Assembly: GCA_027382625.1 (NCBI GenBank)
Contig: JAJKFJ010022430.1
Coordinates: 1-64,000, forward strand
DNA length: 64,000 nt
Direction: 5' to 3'
DNA from: Tetmemena sp. SeJ-2015
Lineage: Eukaryota > Ciliophora > Spirotrichea > Sporadotrichida > Oxytrichidae
Below are positions 23,156 to 36,600 of this stretch, in pieces. Under the pieces are notes generated by a model. It was given only the letters and a program-made list of their open reading frames with translations, was not told the origin of the DNA and searched no databases. Position numbers and translations under genes: made by a program. Position 1 is the first letter of the stretch; each line of letters starts with the position of its first letter.

Positions 23156-26100
23156 ATGAGTGGCTCTCAGATTCAAGGGAGGAAGTGCGATTCACCTCAG
23201 CTGAGGGTAGTGAGGGAAGACCCTGCAAGCGCAACAGTAGGACCTCTCTACAGTATCACTCAGCGTCCACTGACAGCAGCCACCACAACCACAGCTGCTG
23301 CTGGGAGTCAGCCAGTGACTTTAAAAAAGGATGACTACTTGCAGCTGTACAACTACCACAACCAGATACGGGAATTGAATCACACCAACAAGGAGATCAA
23401 GAAGAAGCAGTTTGACTTCACCCTAGCTAATAATCAGACTGGCGGCGTCAGTGGCTATCAGCCCAGTAAAAAGGCAAATGTCACCATCTCCTATGACTCC
23501 AACACGCACGACATTATCGGCCCAACCAGCTCACACGGTTTAAACCCACACCACCAGCACCGACACTCCTAACTCAACTATTCTTCGAATTTAAATGAGC
23601 AACCTCAGTAATACTTGAAGCACCACAAGCCTTCTAAATCAATAGGAGCCACTCGTAAGTACCTCTAAAATTGGATGAATATGAGAGCCATCTCTCACTT
23701 TATATATCTTGGGATAATTTATTTATTCTTCCTAACTTCTGAGAATCACAATTCTCTTATCAATTTCTAATCAGCAGTAGTCTTCTTATTTCATTTTCCT
23801 ATATGCAATATTTTGTTGACGCCTTCCTCTTTAAGAGAAGAGAAGACAGCAATCGCAGTCAGGCACACGCCATCAGTAGAATAACAGTAGTCACTACCAT
23901 CACCAGCCTTCAAACTCAGTAGCCAATAACAATGGCAACAGCAACTATCATCATCAATAGTCCTCCGCTCAGCCACTCATCAATCTGCAGATTCATAACA
24001 CACAGGCACCTAAGATCGCAAATCAGCTCAAACCTCAGATCAACCCCTCAGCAGCCAATAATAACTTATCCATGGTTGGAAATGCTCACAGCGCTGGTAA
24101 TAAGACTCACTCACACAAGCGTTAAAACGCAATGCCACTCAACTAAGCGCATGGAGTGGGCATACTATCCAATAGTCAAATTCCTCAGAAGCAGAATGTC
24201 CAGGGCAGCAGCAAGGCAAGATCCAAGTCTAAGAATAGACAGAAGTCTTATCAAAGCCAGCAGCAATAGCAGCAACCTCATCACATCAATACTAACATCG
24301 TTAACTACAACAGCCAGTTGCCTCTAGGTACACAACAGAGAGCAAACTTCATGGCACAGGCTACAAAAGAGATCCTGAACAAGAGTAATGGTGGCTTTAA
24401 CCTAAGTGGCTATGGCAGTAAGCTAAACAAGAACTCCTTCCTCTTCTCGTTTGATAATAAGGAGAATAACCAGTAGCAGAACACTACTAACATAGCAAGC
24501 AGCAACGCACACCCAGATAACAGCATCAGCTACAATGAGTTCTCGCCAAGTCGCATCATGAGCAAGGCTCCCAAGAATGGGAAAGCCAAAGTAAACAGCT
24601 TCCTGGATTCTGACTCCTCAGATGCTGAAGATGGATCATCATGAATATTTTAATGAGTATCCATCAAATAATGGATAGGGCATTGAGCAATCCTTGCTTA
24701 AAAGTTGGAGAAGCAATACTTCCTAGATAAGTCAACACTCCTAAAGCATCTTTCACCTGACAGGAGTAAGCACCACTCCAGCAAGACTCGTCATCAGAAG
24801 CACAGTGACTCTAACCTGAGTGGTTTCGGAGGTGCTTCAACAGGTTTGCATCATTACAACAAGTCCTCAGCTCCAAATGGACTGGGTGGTATTTTGAACT
24901 CAAGCGGCTTTGGTCCTCAAGTAATGAGCGACAGAGATATCAAGTCATTCGGAGTGCCAAATGCTTTCAGCAATGGCAGCACTATCACCCACAACTTGAA
25001 TGAGAGCGCCATCAATAAGTCAGCAAACCAGTCACTCGTAAATATCAAGTTCAAGAAACTGCTGAACTCCTCAAACGGGAATGTTAACAGCAGTCATATC
25101 GCAGGCAACGGAGTTCCTAACAAGATCCTGCTTAAGGGCGTGGACAAGTTAATCAAAGAGAACTTGAGGAAGAACAAGACTAAGGAAGAGGAAGAGATCT
25201 CCAAGCGCTACCTCGAAGAGTTCAAGCAGAAACTGAGGAAGAACGAGTTAAGCCAACGCAACCAGCAAGTGAGGAAGATCAATGCATCTAAGATCATGGG
25301 CAACGCAAATATCTAAAAGCAGACTGCTGCAGCGACTGCCGCTCAGAGGGTTAACATCTCCAGAGTCAAGAAGCAGCGCTCTAAGAGCTGCATGAATAAG
25401 ACTGACAGTATCTTCGGAGCAGCAGCCAGTCAAGCTGCCTAGCAGCACCACCCCAGGTCTAAGGAAAGAGTATCCCACCACTAGAAGCTTCTCGATGGAA
25501 GTCACATGCCTCAACCTCACGCTCATTACTAAGTGCAACTACAAAACTAGAACAGCAACAACAGCAACAATCATGATGGAAATGTGAAGCGAGAGAAGAA
25601 GAGGGAGAAGAGTTGTGTGCTGGAGATTAAGGAGCTGCAGAAGCAGGTTGATGGGGAGATCAGGAGAGAGATCATGCAGGGCAAGCTTGAGATCCAACCC
25701 ACCTCCGCAGCCAATAAACGCACCAATCTTTCAACTATCAATGCCAAGAGAGAAACCAATCCTTCATCTCAAAATCAGAAAGCTAGGAGGGAGCATAGCT
25801 TCGCCAATCACAGCGCAGCGGAGTCCAATCCTCAGATTGCGGCTAGGAAATCTAATGATGAACTGTTAGTTGATTCCAGCAATTAAAACCCCAGGAAGAA
25901 GAGCAAGTCTAAGGATAGGAGCAAGAACAACATTCCCCAAAATCTCAAGAAGTTTATGGACAAAAAGAAGAACCCAAACTTGTAACAACAGCAGCAGTAA
26001 CTGAAATCATTGGAGCAGACACTGGAGAACAAGAAGCACCAGAAGATAAAGGAAAATCTCAAGAACCTGAACCAGTTTGCCAAGTATCACCACATCCGCC

Positions 26101-29100
26101 ATCAGAGCTACAACTTCTACCCCAAGAAGAAGCAAGACCTCAGTGCCAACCCTCTCCCACTGATGTAGAATGAATCTGGAAAAGCACTGCCCATCAAGAG
26201 ATTAAAGCCTCACTTCAACTATAAGAAGCCAGCCAGCAAGAAGAGAAGCGCAGAGAGGTCAAGCAAGAGGGAGTTAGATCTCAAGGGAGTTATAATTAGC
26301 TAGAATGATCTCACCATCTTCGACGAGGAAGGCATCCCACTCCAATAGAGACCAACTCAAAAGCAAAGACCTAGAGAGCAAGTCATATAAAAGTCAAAGC
26401 GTATTAGGTGATTAGCTTTTTTAGAAGTAGTGGATCGCTCATCAAGCATAGAGGAGCAGCAAAGATAGGAGAGAGGCCAAGATCAGAATGGAGATGTTTC
26501 AAGGGAGTTCTACGACGACTACAAGAAGATATTGAGCTCGATTCAGAAGCACAAAAATCAGAAGGTGAGAGACTCCTCCTCTAGCTACGAACGATCAACT
26601 TCTCAGAAAGTTAAGAAGTTGAGAGCCAGATCATCTTCCTCAGGGAAGAAGGCCAAGAAGTCTATACTAAGCTTTGGGATGAAGAATCCTCCTGACATCT
26701 CTCAGTACCAACCTGTCTAATCTTAACTCCAAAGAGAGCTAGAGAATTCAGCTATATTGGAAAGAAGACTAAGGGAGACTTATGAAAGGGATCACAGAAC
26801 AGTCAGTATTGAGAATCAGTCCAGATTTTCAAGTGTTGTATAGGACAAGGGTTCCTCAATTAGACCACCTATGTCAGATGTGAACACTCTGGAAAGAGAG
26901 AGATACTATCAGGCGGCTGAGTATGACCGTGCTTAGAGATAGAAATCTAGCGACTTTGCTCATCAAGACTAGCGATACCAGGCTCCTTAAGTCTAAAGTC
27001 GTTTGCAAGTTATCAGAAGAAGCAGTGACAGTAATAAGAGCCCCAAGTTCTCAGATTAGAACACAAAGGTGAGAGCTTTGATAAGCAGATATGGCCATAA
27101 CTTAGCCAAGAGTCAAGCAAGTGCTCACTCTGCAGACACTAAACTCTTGATTAAACTCCACTCCTCAGCCATTACCATCCAGTAAAACTTTAGAAAGCAT
27201 CTTGAAGCCAAAGGTTTCTATGAGCAAGATGAAGGTGAAGAAGATGCTGAGGAAGATCAAGGTGAGAACTATTCTGAGGAAGGAGGCCACTCACTTTCCG
27301 GTCCTCAATCTCAAATGTATCTCGACTCAGAAGAGGAGGAGAAAGAGGCCTTTAAGAATCTCTCCAGTGGACAGACTTACTCAAGGAAGTATGACTATAT
27401 AGATACCACTGAGAAGAAGAGGAAAGAGAGAGGTAGGGAGAGAGAAGCCATGGCTCAGGAGCCAGCTCAGGAGTTAGTGGCTCATACTAGCCCATTAAGA
27501 GTAAAGGACAAGTACAAATAGTAGCAGCAGCAGTAGTAGCACTCCTCTCTTTAGCAAAACCTAAATGCAAGTCAGTACAGTAAAAATGCAGGGGCTTAGC
27601 TTCAGCAAAAGCTCAATCCCTAGTTAATTTCCCAGCATAACTCTTTAACTCAAGTGCTTTCTCTTAGAATTAGCTTTTAATAAAGGCAGTAAGTTCTATT
27701 CAGAGGACTCCAGTGATGTGGAGAAGGTGATAGTGTGCTCAGTTATTACAAGTGGTAGGAATGAAAATGATGAGAGTCTCTCCAATACTTAGAAGTATAT
27801 CCCTCTCAGATAGAAGATTCAGATCCCAACTGGAAAGCAAGCACCTAGTTCAGCCTCCTTGACATAAAAGCAGCAAGTGCTACAACAGTAGTAGCAGCAA
27901 TAGTAACAGCAGTAGTACACTCAGCCTCAGAACTCGTCAAGTCTATCGCAAGCCACATCTCAATAGAACACAGTGATTAAGAATCAGCCAAACTTATCAA
28001 TCCAGCAGAGAATTCAACTTGACCAACAGCAGATTCAATAACCTGAAAATTCCTCACTCGATCAGTCCTAACTCTCTTCATCTTCGCAGCGTAAAAAGCT
28101 AGTACCTGCGCTTGACTTTGGAAAGCTAAACACCATCAACTCTCAAAAGGAAGAGACTAAGCAAGGTCAACAGCAACATCATGTGAAATTCAACTTACAG
28201 TCTACACAGCCGATCTAATAGAATCAGCAGCCAACTAGACAGGCAGAGTATCCTCCTAAGTATCTTCAGCCATTCACCTCCTCCTACCAAGACGAAGACT
28301 TCAAGTAGGCCGGCAGTGATCATCAGCCAGGCAGCAACACAGCAAGGTCTCTCTTCGAGAGAACCACTTTCCAAGACTTCCAACAGAAGATAAAGGAGAC
28401 TGGACCTCAAGGCGAGTTCAAAGTAGACCAGTACCCAGAAATGCTCAAGATCAGAGAGGATGCCATCAAGCACCAAGAAGCAGAGGAGAAGAAGAAACTC
28501 TCACGCATGGGTATGTCTCCTCGCACCTACGATAGGAAAGTAAGAGAAATTGAGATGTGGGTCACCAAGGAGAAGGAAGAAGTTAAACGGTCTAGGAAAG
28601 TTTATGAGTAGCAACACTCCTCCAAGAACACGCAGAAGCTGATAGAGCAGACTTCCAAGAACCAGGAAAATGTGAAGAAGATGATCCCAAGCAGCGAGCA
28701 CAATATCCACAATCAGCTTCACCCTCACGCTCAAGCCAATGCTATTTCAGCTGCTCAAAGGGAGAAGACCTACGATTCCCTTCCTAGTGAAAACACTATG
28801 GGCCACCCTATGTCTCAGAGATTGAGCACCAGGAGAGAGGACTCAACTAGACTATTGGATATGATAGATGACTACAAGTAAGATGAACCTAAGTACAACC
28901 AAGGAAGCAACAGCAATGACTTGAGTGACAACCCTTACGGCAGCGCTCCTTCATAGTCACTTCATCAGCAGTTACAGCAGTAGCTCCATCAACGAGACCA
29001 GGAGCGTCTGTAGTAAGAGCTCGAGCGCAAGAAGGAGATCGAACTCTTGAAGGAATAAGAGAGACAGCGACAGGCTGAAGCTGCAGAGGCAAAGCGTAAG

Positions 29101-32100
29101 GCTGAAGAAGAGCTGAAGAAAAAGAGGCAGAAAGAGTTGGAGGAGCTAGAGAAGGAGAGAGAACGCCAGAGGGAGGAGAGAGATCGCTTGGAGAAAGAGC
29201 GACAGAGAAAGATCAAGGAGGAGCAAGATAGACTTGCCAAAGAGGCTGAGAAACAGAGAATCCTCTAAGCTGAAGCTGAAAGAGAGAGACTCAGAAAACT
29301 CAAAGAAGAGGAAGATAGGAAGAGGAAAGAGAAGGAGCTGTAAAGTTGCATAGTTTAAATGATATATGTGTGTGTATCATTAGCTGGAAGAGCAGAGACA
29401 AGCAGCTGAGAAAAAGAAACGCGAGAAGGAGGAAGAAGATAGAAAGCGACTTAGGCAGCTTGAGGAAGAAGCTGAGAAGGAGCGACTGAGACTCAAGTAG
29501 CTAGCTGATGAGCAGGAGCGCCAGAGGAAGATCAAGGAGCAGAAGGAAAAAGAAGAGAGGGAGGCTAAACTGAAGAGGGATTAGGAAGAGAAGGATAGAT
29601 AAGCCAAGGCTGCTCTCGTTGCTGCAGCTGCTGAAGATGAAAGACTGAGGAGAATAGCTGCAGAAGAAGAACAGTGGAAGCTCTAATAGGAGCTAGAAGA
29701 GGAGCTAGCAAGACAACAAAGAGAAAGAGAATAAGAAGAGGAGGAGGAGAGAGAGAGGGAGCGCATCTAGGAGGAGAAGCTGAGAGCACTTGAGGAGGCT
29801 CAGCAGAAGATAGTCAGAGAAGCCACTCTTGAGGACAACCACAGTGACCACGATGGCTATCCCTTACAATCCGATTCAAAGTAGGAACAACATAATTGCA
29901 AATATATTCATTTTATATCATAAGAATTTCAAACTTTATCTGTTTTAGGATTTTAAAATAAATATAATTATGTTTTTTTTAATTTAAAGATAATGCCCAG
30001 TAGTCTGAGGAAGAGGACTTCGACCCCTTCATGCAAGACAGGGAGAACCAGTTCATCAACAACGCCATCAGAGGCAAGGACATCATCGATTCATTCGAGG
30101 ACGACCAGGACCAGATCCACCCTCCTCTTCTCGAAGACCTTAACCAGAGGTTCTTGGCCATGAGGGAGATGGACGCAGACAATGACGACCACAATGATGT
30201 CCACACGCCAGTCGACATTGACAACATGTTCGACAACAACAAAAACCAGAAATCAATCGGCCTGCTGAGAAATGTACATTCAGACCTGGCCAGAGATGAG
30301 GAGAACAGACAGCTTGCAAGAACTACAAGCTCTCAAAACTTGGATCACAGGTCCATAGAGGGCTACCCTAACTACCACGATCTACAAGACCAGGCAGCCA
30401 GTGATGAGGACGAGCAGCACTAGAAGAGTTACTTCCATCAGGGTGGACACCCCTTGGTAAGCTCTCAGGGTAACTACCCAAGTACTTCCAAGTTGAATGA
30501 CGACTCAATGGACGAGGACCGCTTGGCCATGCAGCTCATAGACAGACAAGAAAAGAACCAGCAGCAGAACCAGGCAGTGGCTGACTTGGTGATGCAGGAG
30601 AATTTCTTCTCCAAGGCCTTCGATGACCAGCAACCAGATGAACTCATGAGCAACTTGCAGAAATCACTTGAGAAGAGTGGCCATATCGACTCGTCACCTC
30701 CTCCCTCCATTTATCAAGAAGCCAAGCATACCACCTCAAGCAAGATAATCAATCGTCATTTAATTTATAGTGGGCTAGTTAGATTTTGTTCTCTGATGAG
30801 GCTGAGGAAGAGCAGAAGAAATCTTAATAGAAATTGGATGAGTGGAAGATCCAAGAAGTTCCTAAACTAAACTCTTGGATTTAATTATCTTCGTATGTAA
30901 TCAATGGTTTAGAAACGATAGACTGCCATCAGCTCTTAGAGAGTAGATCCCAGTTGAGCAAGAGCAGATCATAGCTTCAGGAATGCCAGTTTCTCCAGCT
31001 GCAGTAGAGGGTCAGGATATCAGAATCACCACTGGCGCTTAATCGCTAGAGAGCACTATCTCAGATGGAGAGCAAATCAAGAATGCCATCTCAGAGGCCA
31101 ATAGAGCTCAACTCAACAGCCCAGAGAGTGAACCAGTTGATTATTCTTAGTTCAGTTTATTCAAATATTGATAGCAAATCTGCCTTAGATAAGCAAGTAG
31201 ATCAAATCACTGATGACATCTTCCGCCAACTCATGGCAGAGATGAAAGTAGACCTTGATTTGCTCTTACTGACTGACCCTCGCAGACTTTACAAGGAAGA
31301 AGCTTCAAGTCCCAGTGCTCCTCAGAACTAGTTCCTGAGTGAGAGTGGACGCTTCCTCATCTTCGAGAGAAGAGGCATCAAGACTGATCTGTTTGCTATA
31401 GAGAGATATGTTGAAGAAGTCGTAGACGAGATTTTAAGTAAGTCGCATAGTGTGTTTTTACAAACCCTTGTCTAATGATTTAATTTAGAGGACAGAGCGA
31501 GATTCATGCAGGCCATCTCAACTCCAATCTCAAAGAATCCTCGGGAAGTTCTCAATCAGCTCTAAAACTCTGAGATTGGAAGTTATGAACACTTTGAGCC
31601 TAACTATCCAGTTGTGTTGCCCTTGGATCTCTACCTAAGACTGGAACGCAGAAGAAAGGAAACGAGAGAAAGAGAACTCCAAGAGACTCTCAGCAGCACA
31701 ATCACTGGCTCTAACTTGACTCAGCAGTAGATTCATGACAGGAACTTCCTAGCTGAGTGCGAGCATATTCACAACAAGGTGCTCTTTGATTGCATCAACG
31801 ATGCGCTCCTGCAGTTTAAGTAAGCCTTCAAATGTTGTCATTAATCTCTCTTCATTAGACCTTATGCCAAAGATGGAATGCCACTCCCTTGGAGCAGAAA
31901 TAATCGCAGACTCAAGCCCACAGAGGAGTTCTCGATAGAGGAAATGTTCGAGATCGTGAAGCATGATGTAAGTTTCGATTTGCCTTGAGTGATCCCCTCC
32001 TTTAGTTGTTCCGCTGGGCCATCATGCAAGCAGGAACCCTCCCTCGAAGAGAGTTCGTGTTCAACAACCTCTTCGACGACGAGTTGTTTGCTGAGATCAG

Positions 32101-32392
32101 AGAGAAGAAGCTTGCGACTCTACTCGCGAGAGAGATGATAGAGAACGAGCCCAAGTGGCTGAACTACGAATTTGAAGAGGCCCAGGTCAAGATAGACATC
32201 GGGGACATGATACTCGAGCAGCTGGTGACTGAGACCATAGCCATACTCAGACAGAACGAGATGAGCGCCACTAACAGTGCCAGCGTCAGTGGAAGTGCAA
32301 GCGGCAGAATCAGTGCCACCAGACCTGGACCTGTTCCCAGCTAGGGCAGAGCTAACAGCCCCAACGAGTACTCAGACGACTACGGCTACTGA
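23156..32392 (+). CDS. Giant Q/N/S-rich coiled-coil protein with IQ motif and DUF4378-like C-terminus
   Basis: Read in the TGA-only code, coding continues from MSGSQIQGRKCDSPQLRVV (ATG 23156; an in-frame ATG also lies at 23124) to SPNEYSDDYGY and TGA at 32392, about 2,700-2,900 residues. Order: low-complexity H/N/Q/S-rich part; lysine-rich part (24.7-26.7 kb); an IQ-like motif AITIQQNFRKHLEAKGF near 27.17 kb; polyglutamine near 27.52 and 27.89 kb; a long E/R/K coiled coil (28.95-29.85 kb); acidic part DEEDFDPFMQD-like; then a C-terminal domain with RYVEEVVDEIL, HNKVLFDCINDALLQF, EEMFEIVKHDLFRWAI, NYEFEEAQVKIDIGDMILEQ. The last resembles DUF4378 of CAP350/TRM-type centrosomal and cortical proteins (inference). 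Introns: about 23653-23836 and 31439-31490 with GTAAG donors. IESs at 24642-24666 and 29341-29386. Some joins (29.88, 30.77, 30.9 kb) are unresolved; it could be two genes, but no intergenic gap is visible. Confidence 0.7.
24642..24666. other. IES-like insert, 25 nt, pointer CATCA
   Basis: CATCA at 24637-24641 and 24662-24666 bounds an insert that starts with an in-frame TGA. Removing 25 nt joins DAEDGSS to NNGQGIEQSL in frame. A second, 11-nt stretch a little downstream (TTG repeat near 24692-24705) must also go to reach EKQYFLDKSTLLKHL. Confidence 0.7.
27165..27215 (+). other. IQ-like motif inside the giant gene
   Basis: The frame reads SSAITIQQNFRKHLEAKGF. This fits the IQ pattern IQxxFRxxxxxK that binds calmodulin or calmodulin-like light chains. 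It is the only clear one seen in this protein. Confidence 0.55.
29341..29386. other. IES-like insert, 46 nt, pointer AGCTG
   Basis: AGCTG at 29336-29340 and 29382-29386 flanks the insert inside the charged coiled coil. Removing 46 nt joins KEKEL to EEQRQAAEKKKREKEEED in frame. Although the insert has a GT near its start and TTAG near its end, splicing those would remove 44 nt and break the frame, so it is not an intron. Confidence 0.85.
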
Positions 32393-32844
32393 GGGGGGGA
32401 GAGTGTGCTCACAGCAAAGCGCCACTAATGAATGCCTAAGAGCGATTGTATTTAAGTGAAAGCAACTACAACTATATCTAACTAACAATTCATCATCATC
32501 ATCACTCAGGAAATTGTATTGGCGGGCGAGGGGACCCCCGGGCATTAAAACACCTAGGTTAGTCCCTGCCCAAATTATTAAGCGAAAGTTACTTTATAGG
32601 CTTATAGATGTATAAGTGAGTGATAGATGCCATTTATAAGATTCATAATATAGTTTGCCACCATACCACCCTATAATTACTACTTGTCATATTTAAATTC
32701 AAATTCAATAACCTAACACCTAATTTCAAATATTATAATACATCCTGCACATCTTCTTATGAACAGCTTGGAGTTTAAGAAGAGCAGCAGTTATGAAATA
32801 CAAAGTTATAGATTGGTTTACACACAAATGAAAGCTGCTCTTCT
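32393..32844. other. AT-rich spacer between convergent genes
   Basis: 3' flanks of the giant plus-strand gene and of the small minus-strand gene. A GC-rich patch GGCGGGCGAGGGGACCCCCG near 32521-32540 stands out from its surroundings; no function assigned. Confidence 0.5.
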
Positions 32845-33519
32845 TCACAGTACATCATAGGCGGAGGTGTCTTGCTGGCCTGCGTATTTGAGTCTGAACT
32901 GCAGCTGCTGGAAGAACTCCTTATACTCGAACTCGTCAATGTTAGGGCACCAGGTATCGGCCATCTCAAAGAGCGCCTTGAAGAGTTTCTGCTGGTCGAT
33001 GTAGTCGTAGGTCTTAGGCAGCGCCTGGTTTTATTGCTCGGCCTTGGCTTTGGCAATCTACTCCTCTTCAGTTTCAAAGAGCACTTTGTTATCGCTGGTG
33101 TCCGAGTCGAACTCCTCCTTAATCAGCTTCTGCAGGTCGTCGGCGTCGATGCCAGGGCGGAGGATCATGCCCACGTTAAGGAAGACTCGGAAGTACTCGT
33201 CCTTGGAGATGTTGCCCTGGGCGTTCTTCTTGAAGACAGTCATGAAGTCGTTGATGGCGTCCTGCACGGTCTCGTTGCCCATGAGCTGCCTCCTCTTCTC
33301 CATGCTCTCCTTGGTGTACATCTCTGGGTTACCGTCCTCGTGATAGGGCTTGGCTGGGAAGTTATCTCTGTTCTGCAGGAACACATAGGCCAGGTCCTTG
33401 TTGGAGATCTTGTTCTGGTTGTCAGCCTCGCCTGCGCCTCCGCTCTCCAGTCCCTTGAGCAGCTTGGCAGCCATATCCTCCTGGCCGTTGAGGTCGTCCA
33501 TCTTTCCGTCGTCTGCCAT
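32845..33519 (-). CDS. Intact 224-residue protein, EF-hand-like, unknown
   Basis: A single uninterrupted frame without introns or IESs, from MADDGKMDDLNGQEDMAAKL (ATG 33519) to QDTSAYDVL and TGA at 32845. Two internal Gln codons are TAG/TAA. The middle (DAINDFMTVFKKNAQGNISK, DEYFRVFLNVGMIL) and the end (DQQKLFKALFEMAD, IDEFEYKEFFQQL) have the helix-loop-helix spacing of degenerate EF-hands, but the loops lack a full set of calcium ligands. Probably cytosolic. The following minus-strand gene also has EF-hand-like parts; whether they are related is unclear. Confidence 0.8.
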
Positions 33520-33699
33520 TACGTTCACTCTTAATTTATTAATTTTTTCTATTTGAATTTCATTCTCTAATAAATAAAATAATATAAAAAGATATTTTAT
33601 TTTATTTAATCTTTATATTTGATATTAAAGGAGAAGGAAACAAGTATTTTTATGATTAAATTAAAAGTAGATTGAGTTTATTTGCTAATTCGTGTGGGT

Positions 33700-36600
33700 T
33701 CACAGGTTGTTGAGCTTGAAGACCATGGTGAAGCGCTTCTGGACCTGGTCCTTGAGCTTGAGCCAGTTCTGGTTGGACTTCTCCTTGTTACGCACCTTCT
33801 GCAGGTCCTCGCTCTTCAACTCCTCCAGCACACTTACAACCATACTCATCATAATCTAATGAGATTATTTATTATAGTTCCTGCTGGAACATCTGCATTA
33901 TAGTTTGGACTTGCTAGTAAATAAAAAAAATCAAACATAAGATTTTTATTTGCTCTGGGTTGAATTCTTTAGCCACTTCCTAGGAGGACTTCTTGAGGAG
34001 GGGTTCTTGCTCTTCCACCTCCAAGTACGAAGTTCTTATGAGCATGATCTTCGCCGCCATCAGTCTCACGATCTCTACAAACAATAAAGTTGAATCACCA
34101 GAGAACACAATAAATTATGGATGATGATGACTTACAGACTATGTCCTTGGCCAGCATGAGTGAGCTGTCGAACTGCCCCTTCTCCCTTATGAACTTATCC
34201 AGCAACGCAAACTGAGCTAGCATGTCCTCCTGCCCCAGCTACTCCACATAGCTCTTAATTGTTCTGACTTGCTTCTCCAGGCTCTGCCACAGCTGTACTA
34301 CTGCTTGGTGTTGCTTGGCCACCTCCACCTCGTCAGCTGAGAAGGTAATGGAGTTCACGTCTATGTCGTAGTTGTGGTCCAGCTACGGCTGCTTGCCCAT
34401 GCCCCGCAGCTGCATCGTCTTAACAAAGAAGTTAGACTCGTTGGCTGCCAGGAAGAACGTATCGAAGTTCACTTTAACAGCAACAATCTAGATAACACAT
34501 TCTTAAGTTGACCTTGCCGTTGCCCATCATCCAGCTGGTGCGGTAGAGCATGGCCAAATCAGACTCAAACAGGTCTGGCTGAATTTGGGCGATGATGTCC
34601 TTGAACTGCTGGAAGTTGATGGAGCTGTTGGTGGCGCCGCCATTCACCTCCTTGAAGAGGCGCTTGATGATGAACTGCTTGGCCTTCTTCTCGTTGCGGT
34701 AGTACTCCAGCATGATCCTCAGCACCATCGAGGATCCAGGGGAGCTTGCCCAGCACCTCAGAGAACTGGAACTCCTTGGCCTTGTCCTCAGCTATCTTCT
34801 CGAAACTTGTCCTTGATCTCTTGCACCTCGTAGATTGGCAAGTTCCCAAACAAGACAAATTAAGATGCGAGAGTGATACATTACTATAGAGACGTCTACT
34901 GTGTAGAAGATCTGCTTCTGCTCCACAAAGTACATAGGCTCAGTTGCTGCCTCGATATCTTGCAGCTGAGGTCCCTTATAGAGCAAGTTCCTTGCGTGTA
35001 GGAAGAAATGTAGGTCATCGTTCAACAGCCGCTCCTCAAATAATAATAAGTTCTTATAATTAAATTTGTCTCAAGAAAGTCAGCGAAAAGGTTGCACTCC
35101 CACATTCTAGAGGGCTTCATAGTCTAGAGTCCTATCATACATAAAAGACATAGATTAGAATGAGTGTTTATAATCAGCAGCTGTAGCCTGAGGTTGTCCA
35201 CTGTTAAAAATAAATGTTCCCATGTCAAAAGTCTCCAAGCTCTTCACTTGGAAAGACCGCTGGTCAAAGTGGAACTTACCCATCCACTGGTACACAAACT
35301 CTTAATGGAATAAAAAAATAACTTTCTCATTTACTCTGGGAATCGTTGGATGTTGAGCAGTCCCCTGGAGTCTGAGTTCATCAAAAGCTTGTGCTCTGCG
35401 AATTTGCAATCGTAAATGGCTCGCATCGTAGTGAACAGCCACATTTTGTTAGGAGGTTCGAACTTTATCTTTTCATAGTGGATGCTCAAGAAAGATCTAT
35501 TAAATTCTAAACTCTACTCATTTAAGACTTATCTATCACTGATGTTGTTGCTAGTTCTATTCATAAGATTTCTCTCTGGCGATTATTCATGTCTCTGCTG
35601 ATTAAATGTAGTAAAAACTCTAAACATGAAAATTTTAGATCCTTCTACATCTCAGCTTTAATTCTAATGAGCTCACTCTCTACGAAATTGAAGAAGGTAG
35701 GTCTTGCTAAGTTGTGCATGTGCAGAGAGATTTAGTCAAAGTTCACTTCCTCTATTGAGTTGGCGTCTTTAGCACCTCTGTTTTCCACAGTTAGATTAAG
35801 CTTAGACTCTTCATGCCACGAGCTTAAGATCATGCGCTCAGTGCCTGTCCCCACCTGAGACATCAGATTGTTCCTGTAGTTCATGCTCAGCCTTGTCGTG
35901 TTATTGATCGCATAGATATTCTGCTGCTGACGAAAGAGATTGGAGGTGCGAAGCAATTCATCTATGTTCATCTCTTCAAACTGCACGACAACTCCATTCG
36001 AATAGTTCTTCTTCAAGTCCTTCTCTAGCTTCTAGATGTTATCTCGAAACTTCTGCGTGATGTTCTTCTACATTTTCAACTCCTCTTACTTCTTCATGAG
36101 CTTCTCCTTAGCTCTCGAAAGCTTGGACTCCAAGTTCACTTTGTTAGTATCCACTTCATCCTTCGACTTTCTCTCTTCCTCCAACTCATAGCTCAAATGG
36201 TCAATCTCGCACATCTTCGCTTGGATCACTTCTCCTAACCTCTTGATTTCCTTATCACGTTAATAGATGACATCCCTCAGATCTCCTTTCTCTTCTTGCA
36301 ACTTGAGCACCACTCGCTCTCTCTTTTTCAACTCCTCGTCTGAGAACAGAGCAACCTGAGCAAGTGCATGCTTATAATCCTTCTACTCGCTTGCCTCCAC
36401 TTATCTGCGCATCTCCACATCCTTCTCGGCCAACTCAGACTACTTGTTATTGATGCGGATATTCATCAGCTGTTGATTTAGGGAATTCTCCTTTAGAGTG
36501 TATTCAATCTTCGCCCTGTAGTCGTTGAACTCCTTCCTTGTTTTCTCCAACATGAACTTCAAAGTCTTCTAGAGTATGGAAGGTAAGATAATTGAGAAAG

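Noticed and set aside
32872..33534. 220-residue plus-strand open frame
   Set aside because: Antisense shadow of the intact minus-strand gene at 32845-33519; leucine/valine-rich composition is typical of such shadows.
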